The notes under the pieces: model-generated
The model's input: the letters and a program-made list of their open reading frames with translations, nothing else
What the model was told of the DNA's origin: nothing
Databases searched by the model: none
Shown: in pieces, positions 60,051-64,000 of the stretch
How the letters are laid out: each line of letters begins with the position of its first letter
Numbering within the stretch: the first letter of the stretch is position 1
Assembly: GCF_014873705.1 (NCBI RefSeq)
Contig: NZ_JADBDS010000002.1
Location: 930,001 to 994,000, forward strand
DNA length: 64,000 bases
Source of the DNA: Mycobacterium sp. OAS707
Lineage (GTDB): Bacteria > Actinomycetota > Actinomycetes > Mycobacteriales > Mycobacteriaceae
Reading direction: 5' to 3'
Translations under genes and position numbers: made by a program

Positions 60051-60925
60051 CAGTTCAACCTGAGTTCCCCGGATGCCTTGACCTGATCGGACTGATGCTT
60101 GAGCACCACGCCGAGGGTCGCCGCGATCACCTCGTCGTCGATGGTGTCCATGCCGAGCGCCAGCACCGTGCGGCCCCAGTCGATGGTCTCGGCCACCGAC
60201 GGCAGCTTCTTGAGCTGCATGCCGCGCAGCACCCCGATGATCTTCACCAATTCCTGCGCCAGGTGTTCGGGCAGTTCGGGAACGCGCGACAGCAGGATGC
60301 GGCGTTCGAGATCGGGATCGGGAAAGTCGATGTGCAGGAACAGGCATCGCCGCTTGAGCGCCTCGGACAACTCCCGGGTGGCATTGGAGGTCAGCAGCAC
60401 GAAGGGCGGGCGCTCAGCGGTGATGGTGCCCAATTCCGGCACCGTGACTGCGAAGTCGGACAGCACCTCGAGCAGCAGACCCTCGATCTCGATGTCAGCC
60501 TTGTCGGTCTCGTCGATCAGCAGCACCGTGGGCTCGGTGCGCCGGATCGCGGTCAGCAGCGGGCGCGTCAGCAGGAACTCCTCGCTGAACACGTCGGTCT
60601 TCGTCTGCTCCCAGTCGCCGTGGCCGGCCTGGATCCGCAGGATCTGCTTGGCATGATTCCACTCGTAGAGCGCGCGCGCCTCGTCGACACCCTCGTAGCA
60701 CTGCAGTCGCACCAGCCCGGAACCGGTGCACTGTGCCACGGCACGCGCCAGTTCGGTCTTGCCGACACCGGCGGGACCCTCCACCAACAGCGGCTTGCCC
60801 AGCCGGTCAGCGAGGAATACCGCTGTGGCCGTTGCGGTGTCGGGTAGATAGCCCGTCTCAGCCAGCCGTCGCGAAACATCGTCGATATCGGCGAACAGCG
60901 GCGCAGGGCGCGCGGGGACGCTCAC
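60050..60925 (-). CDS. MoxR-family AAA+ ATPase (Rv2426c type)
   Basis: A 291-residue ATPase started at the GTG at 60925, which has AGGAG 9 bp upstream; the longer frame to 60976 would overlap proA. Walker A is VEGPAGVGKTELARAVA, Walker B is TVLLIDETDKADIE, with sensor 1 LLTSNATRELSEALKRRC. MoxR ATPases act as chaperones with VWA-domain partners, here the next gene. Client protein unknown. Confidence 0.92.
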   Translation of the reverse strand: MSVPARPAPLFADIDDVSRRLAETGYLPDTATATAVFLADRLGKPLLVEGPAGVGKTELARAVAQCTGSGLVRLQCYEGVDEARALYEWNHAKQILRIQAGHGDWEQTKTDVFSEEFLLTRPLLTAIRRTEPTVLLIDETDKADIEIEGLLLEVLSDFAVTVPELGTITAERPPFVLLTSNATRELSEALKRRCLFLHIDFPDPDLERRILLSRVPELPEHLAQELVKIIGVLRGMQLKKLPSVAETIDWGRTVLALGMDTIDDEVIAATLGVVLKHQSDQVKASGELRLN

Positions 60926-60941
60926 GAAAGTCTTCTCCTGT

Positions 60942-62189
60942 TTAGGCCGGGCGGGTGTGGCCGTCTCCCCACACAATCCACTTGGTTGACGTCAATTCGG
61001 GCAGGCCCATCGGTCCGCGGGCGTGCAGCTTCTGAGTCGAGATGCCGATCTCGGCGCCGAATCCGAATTGCTCACCGTCGGTGAAGGCGGTCGATGCGTT
61101 GACCATCACTGCGGCGGCGTCGACACGCTCGCTGAATCGTTGGGCCGCAGCGAGATTCGTCGCAACGATGGCCTCGGTGTGTCCGGTGCCGTACTCGTTG
61201 ATGTGCGCGATCGCCGAGTCGAGGCCGCCGACGACCGCAAGCGCGATATCCATCGAAAGAAACTCGGTACGCAGTTGCTCTTCGGACGGATCGGCGTGCA
61301 CGGTGACGCCGGCGTCCTGCAGCGCCTTGGTCAACCGCGGCACCGCAAGCTCGGCGATGGCCCTGTCCACCAGCAGCGACTCGGCGGCGTTGCAGACGCT
61401 GGGCCGACGGGTCTTGGCGTTCAGCAGGATGTGCTCGGCCACGTCGAGATCGGCCGATTCATGAACGTAGACATGGCAATTGCCGACACCGGTCTCGATG
61501 GTCGGCACCGTCGCGTCTCGCACCACCGCATCGATAAGGCCGGCCCCGCCGCGCGGGATCACGACGTCGACGAGGCCGCGCGCCTGGATCAGGTGCGTGA
61601 CGCTGGCGCGGTCCTCGCATGGCAGCAGTTGCACGGCATCGGGGTTGCGGTTCTCGAGTTCGAGCGCGTCGCGAAGTGCCTTGACCAGAGCGGCATTCGA
61701 GCGCGCGGCCGACGAACTGCCGCGCAGCAGCACAGCGTTACCCGACTTGAGCGTCAGCCCGAACGCGTCGACGGTGACGTTAGGCCTGCCCTCGTAGACG
61801 ATGCCGACGACGCCGAGCGGGACCCGCTGCTGTCGAAGCTGCAGACCGTTGGGCAATGTGCGCCCGCGCAACACCTCGCCGATCGGATCGGGCAGGCCGG
61901 CCACCTGGCGCAGCCCCGAAGCGATGCCGTCGATGCGGTTCGGATTCAGTGCGAGCCGGTCGAGCATGGCCTCCGGGGTGCCGGCCGCCTTGGCGGCAGC
62001 CAGGTCCTCGGCGTTGGCGGCGAGGATCGCACCCTCCTCGCGCAGCAGATTGTCGGCTGCGGCATGCAGCGCGGAGTTCTTCGTGTCGGTGCTGAAGGTG
62101 GCCAACTCGCGCGCGGCGACGCGTGCCCGCCGCGCGGCGCCGTGCACCTGCTCGCGCAAGCCGGAGACGGCTGGTGCCTGGACACTCAT
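60942..62189 (-). CDS. proA: Gamma-glutamyl phosphate reductase
   Basis: A 415-residue aldehyde-dehydrogenase-fold enzyme. [36 protein letters not shown] is the NADP-binding region, and the catalytic Cys lies in [42 protein letters not shown] is the C-terminal signature. It makes glutamate semialdehyde for proline synthesis. It corresponds to Rv2427c and leads the MoxR-VWA genes after 16 bp. Confidence 0.97.
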   Translation of the reverse strand: MSVQAPAVSGLREQVHGAARRARVAARELATFSTDTKNSALHAAADNLLREEGAILAANAEDLAAAKAAGTPEAMLDRLALNPNRIDGIASGLRQVAGLPDPIGEVLRGRTLPNGLQLRQQRVPLGVVGIVYEGRPNVTVDAFGLTLKSGNAVLLRGSSSAARSNAALVKALRDALELENRNPDAVQLLPCEDRASVTHLIQARGLVDVVIPRGGAGLIDAVVRDATVPTIETGVGNCHVYVHESADLDVAEHILLNAKTRRPSVCNAAESLLVDRAIAELAVPRLTKALQDAGVTVHADPSEEQLRTEFLSMDIALAVVGGLDSAIAHINEYGTGHTEAIVATNLAAAQRFSERVDAAAVMVNASTAFTDGEQFGFGAEIGISTQKLHARGPMGLPELTSTKWIVWGDGHTRPA

Positions 62190-62265
62190 CGACCCAGCGT
62201 ATCGGACATGCCCGAGCCGCTCGACAGATGTCAGGTCGGGCCGAGCTGCGTTAGCGTTGACAGTT

Positions 62266-63147
62266 ATGGTCGCGCGGGTCTGCGTAGTGGGCAGTGTCAA
62301 TGCCGACCTCACTTTCACCGTCGATTCGCTGCCGAGGCCCGGCCAGACCGTCCTCGCGTCGTCGCTGTCGTCGGCACCAGGCGGCAAGGGCGCCAATCAG
62401 GCGGTGGCCGCGGCCCGTGCCGGCGCGGAGGTGCAGCTGGTTGCGGCGCTCGGCAGCGATACGGCCGCCGATCAGCTGCGCGCTCACCTTCGCGACAACG
62501 AGATCGGGCTGGACGGCCTAGTCACCCTGCCCGGGCCCAGCGGCTCGGCGGTGATCATCGTCGACGCCGCAGCCGAGAACACGATCGTCGTGGCGCCAGG
62601 CGCGAACGCCCATCTGACCGTGACGTCCGGCGACGTGCGCGCGGTGATCACCGACAGCGACGTGGTGCTGCTGCAGTTGGAGATCCCGATCGCGACGGCT
62701 ATCGCCGCCGCGGGAGTCGCGCGGGGCGCCGACGCGGTGGTGATGCTCAACGCGTCGCCTGCCGGCGCCGCACCCCACCAGTTGCTTGCGCTTTCCGAGT
62801 TGGCCGACATCGTCATCGTCAACGAAGCCGAGGCGCGTGAATGGCATTGGCCCGTACCGCATCTGGTGATCACCCGCGGCGCGCGCGGCGCGAGCTACCT
62901 CGGCCAGGACGAGCGGTTCGACGTGCCCGCCCCAGCGGTCGAGGCCGTCGACACCACCGGCGCGGGTGATGTTTTCGCTGGAGTGCTGGCCGCCGGCTGG
63001 CTGCAGGGGCACGAGGATGCGCTGCGCCGGGCCTGCGCGGCGGGTGCGTTGTCGACACTGGTTCCGGGAGCAGGCGACTGCGCGCCATACGCAGAGGCCA
63101 TCGATGACGCGGTGGTCAACCGCAGGGCGGGCGAAAGGCAGATATGA
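62266..63147 (+). CDS. PfkB-family sugar kinase (ribokinase-like)
   Basis: A 293-residue kinase started at the ATG at 62266. Both PfkB signatures are present: [20 protein letters not shown] (about residues 38-57) and [21 protein letters not shown] near residue 228, where Asp is the catalytic base and the glycines form the anion hole. NASPAG and VNEAEAREW fit ribokinase better than fructokinase. It diverges from proA with 76 bp between and overlaps the next gene by 4 bp, which is an unusual partner. Confidence 0.9.
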   Translation: MVARVCVVGSVNADLTFTVDSLPRPGQTVLASSLSSAPGGKGANQAVAAARAGAEVQLVAALGSDTAADQLRAHLRDNEIGLDGLVTLPGPSGSAVIIVDAAAENTIVVAPGANAHLTVTSGDVRAVITDSDVVLLQLEIPIATAIAAAGVARGADAVVMLNASPAGAAPHQLLALSELADIVIVNEAEAREWHWPVPHLVITRGARGASYLGQDERFDVPAPAVEAVDTTGAGDVFAGVLAAGWLQGHEDALRRACAAGALSTLVPGAGDCAPYAEAIDDAVVNRRAGERQI

Positions 63148-63965
63148 CGACAACCACGCCACGTCCACCGGAGGGCGACTGGCTCGGCACGCCGTATCTG
63201 CGCTTCACCAGGGAGGGCGCGTTCGGCGTGTGCACGCTGGACCGGCCCGAGGCGCGTAATGCGATGACGCCCGCGATGTATTTCGGCATCCGCTACGCCG
63301 TGCGGCACGTCGACGCCGACCCGGACCTGGCCGGCCTGATCATCACCGGCACCGGTGACGTGTTCGCGCCCGGCGGCGACTTGGGCGGCGGCGACGGCTC
63401 GGACAACTGGCTGACGTTCGGCTCCGCGTTGGGTATGGACGTGACGCCGTTCGAGGTGCTGCGGCAGTCGGTGAAGCCGGTGGTGTCCGCGGTCAACGGG
63501 TTGTGTCAGGGCGGGGGCTTGCAGATCGCGCTGTGCAGCGACATGGCGGTGGTCAGCGACCGGGCGACGTTCCGGGTGCCGGAGTTGTTGCGCGGCATCG
63601 CCGACACTTACTACAGCCACATGCTGGCGCGGCTGATCGGGCCGGTGCGCACACGGGACCTGATGTTCACCGGGCGGACGTTGAGTGCGGCCGAGGCTGC
63701 GGAGTGGGGCATGGTCACGCGGGTGGTGCCGCATGACTCGTTGCTCGATGCGGCCCGCGAGGTACTCGGCCAGTGCTGCAGGACCGCGCCGGCGGCGCGC
63801 GGCGTGGTGAAGTCGAGCCTGGACAGTTACATGGGGCTGTTCGACCGGATCGGCATGCAGGCCAGCTACTCGTCGCCAGAGGCCTTGGAAGGCTTCCGCG
63901 CTTTCAAGGAACGGCGTTCGCCGGACTGGGTGCACCCCGACCTGCGGATCGACGGCCGCCTCTGA
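63144..63965 (+). CDS. Enoyl-CoA hydratase/isomerase family protein
   Basis: A 273-residue crotonase-fold protein. The first oxyanion block is GDVFAPGGDLGGGDGS and the second NGLCQGGGLQIALCSDMAV, followed by FRVPELLRGIADTYYS. The Glu normally in the second block (GGGxE) is Gln here, while the second Glu (in VPELL) is kept, so classical hydratase activity is doubtful and isomerase or another crotonase reaction is possible. Its start overlaps the sugar kinase stop. Only 35 bp of sequence follow. Confidence 0.9.
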   Translation: MTTTTPRPPEGDWLGTPYLRFTREGAFGVCTLDRPEARNAMTPAMYFGIRYAVRHVDADPDLAGLIITGTGDVFAPGGDLGGGDGSDNWLTFGSALGMDVTPFEVLRQSVKPVVSAVNGLCQGGGLQIALCSDMAVVSDRATFRVPELLRGIADTYYSHMLARLIGPVRTRDLMFTGRTLSAAEAAEWGMVTRVVPHDSLLDAAREVLGQCCRTAPAARGVVKSSLDSYMGLFDRIGMQASYSSPEALEGFRAFKERRSPDWVHPDLRIDGRL

Positions 63966-64000
63966 GCGATTTGTGCACGGTTTCACGCGATGAGCGCGGA

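Noticed and set aside
1-64000. CRISPR arrays, prophage, IS elements, tRNA or rRNA genes
   Set aside because: No regularly spaced repeats, transposase or integrase motifs, or RNA-gene-like sequences were noticed in the window.

Overview
The window is high-GC actinobacterial chromosome, most likely from a fast-growing mycobacterium (Mycolicibacterium type). Both flanks follow the order I know from M. tuberculosis Rv2409c-Rv2427c: transglutaminase, alpha-E and permuted ATP-grasp genes, rpsT, holA, comEC and comEA on the left, and DegV, octT, gpgP, rsfS, nadD, VWA, MoxR and proA on the right. octT and gpgP (methylglucose lipopolysaccharide synthesis) and mycofactocin-type dehydrogenases also point to a mycobacterium.

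Left flank (1-8.2 kb): a partial membrane-protein gene diverges from a MarR regulator across a perfect palindrome. Then come the three-gene transglutaminase/alpha-E/ATP-grasp operon, rpsT, and the holA-comEC-comEA operon.

Between comEA and degV, where M. tuberculosis has essentially only eis, lie about 47 kb of accessory and catabolic genes, and no eis gene is seen. The part at 8.2-17 kb holds a membrane protein, a tautomerase/NmrA pair facing an HxlR-SCP2 regulator over a strong operator, a cobalt-type nitrile hydratase operon, a slipin, and a RidA-acetamidase pair. Nitrile hydratase followed by amidase would convert nitrile to amide to acid.

The part at 17-47.5 kb is a steroid-type catabolic region: HsaD-like hydrolase, two Baeyer-Villiger-type monooxygenases each with SDR dehydrogenases, a KshB-tail-like ferredoxin, HsaA-like hydroxylase, HsaC-like extradiol dioxygenase, KshA-type Rieske oxygenase, two KstD enzymes with a third related flavoprotein, an HsaB-like flavin reductase, acyl-CoA dehydrogenase, acyl-CoA ligase, two HSL-type esterases, a thioesterase, and PadR, IclR and TetR regulators. 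The set (kstD, kshA, hsaA, hsaC, hsaD, PadR) resembles the second, C-19+ steroid cluster that I recall being described in M. smegmatis. Together the enzymes can be read as delta-1-dehydrogenation plus 9-alpha-hydroxylation to open ring B, aromatic ring hydroxylation, meta cleavage and hydrolysis, with BVMO, SDR and esterase modules working on ketone or D-ring positions. Several small or unrecognised genes inside it (cysteine-rich protein at 40 kb, unknown proteins at 29 and 38 kb, a broken Dabb copy at 28.3 kb) are the least explained parts.

The part at 47.5-55.2 kb has a TrkA protein facing a CPA-type antiporter, a DapB-like reductase, an ArsR/SRPBCC/DinB-type operon, and an RsbU-like phosphatase with a STAS anti-anti-sigma protein. 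The right flank (55.2-64 kb) is conserved housekeeping: DegV, octT, gpgP, rsfS, nadD, a VWA/MoxR pair and proA, then a PfkB sugar kinase and an enoyl-CoA hydratase-like gene. I saw no tRNA, rRNA, CRISPR array or insertion sequence. No gene-free stretch exceeds 300 bases.
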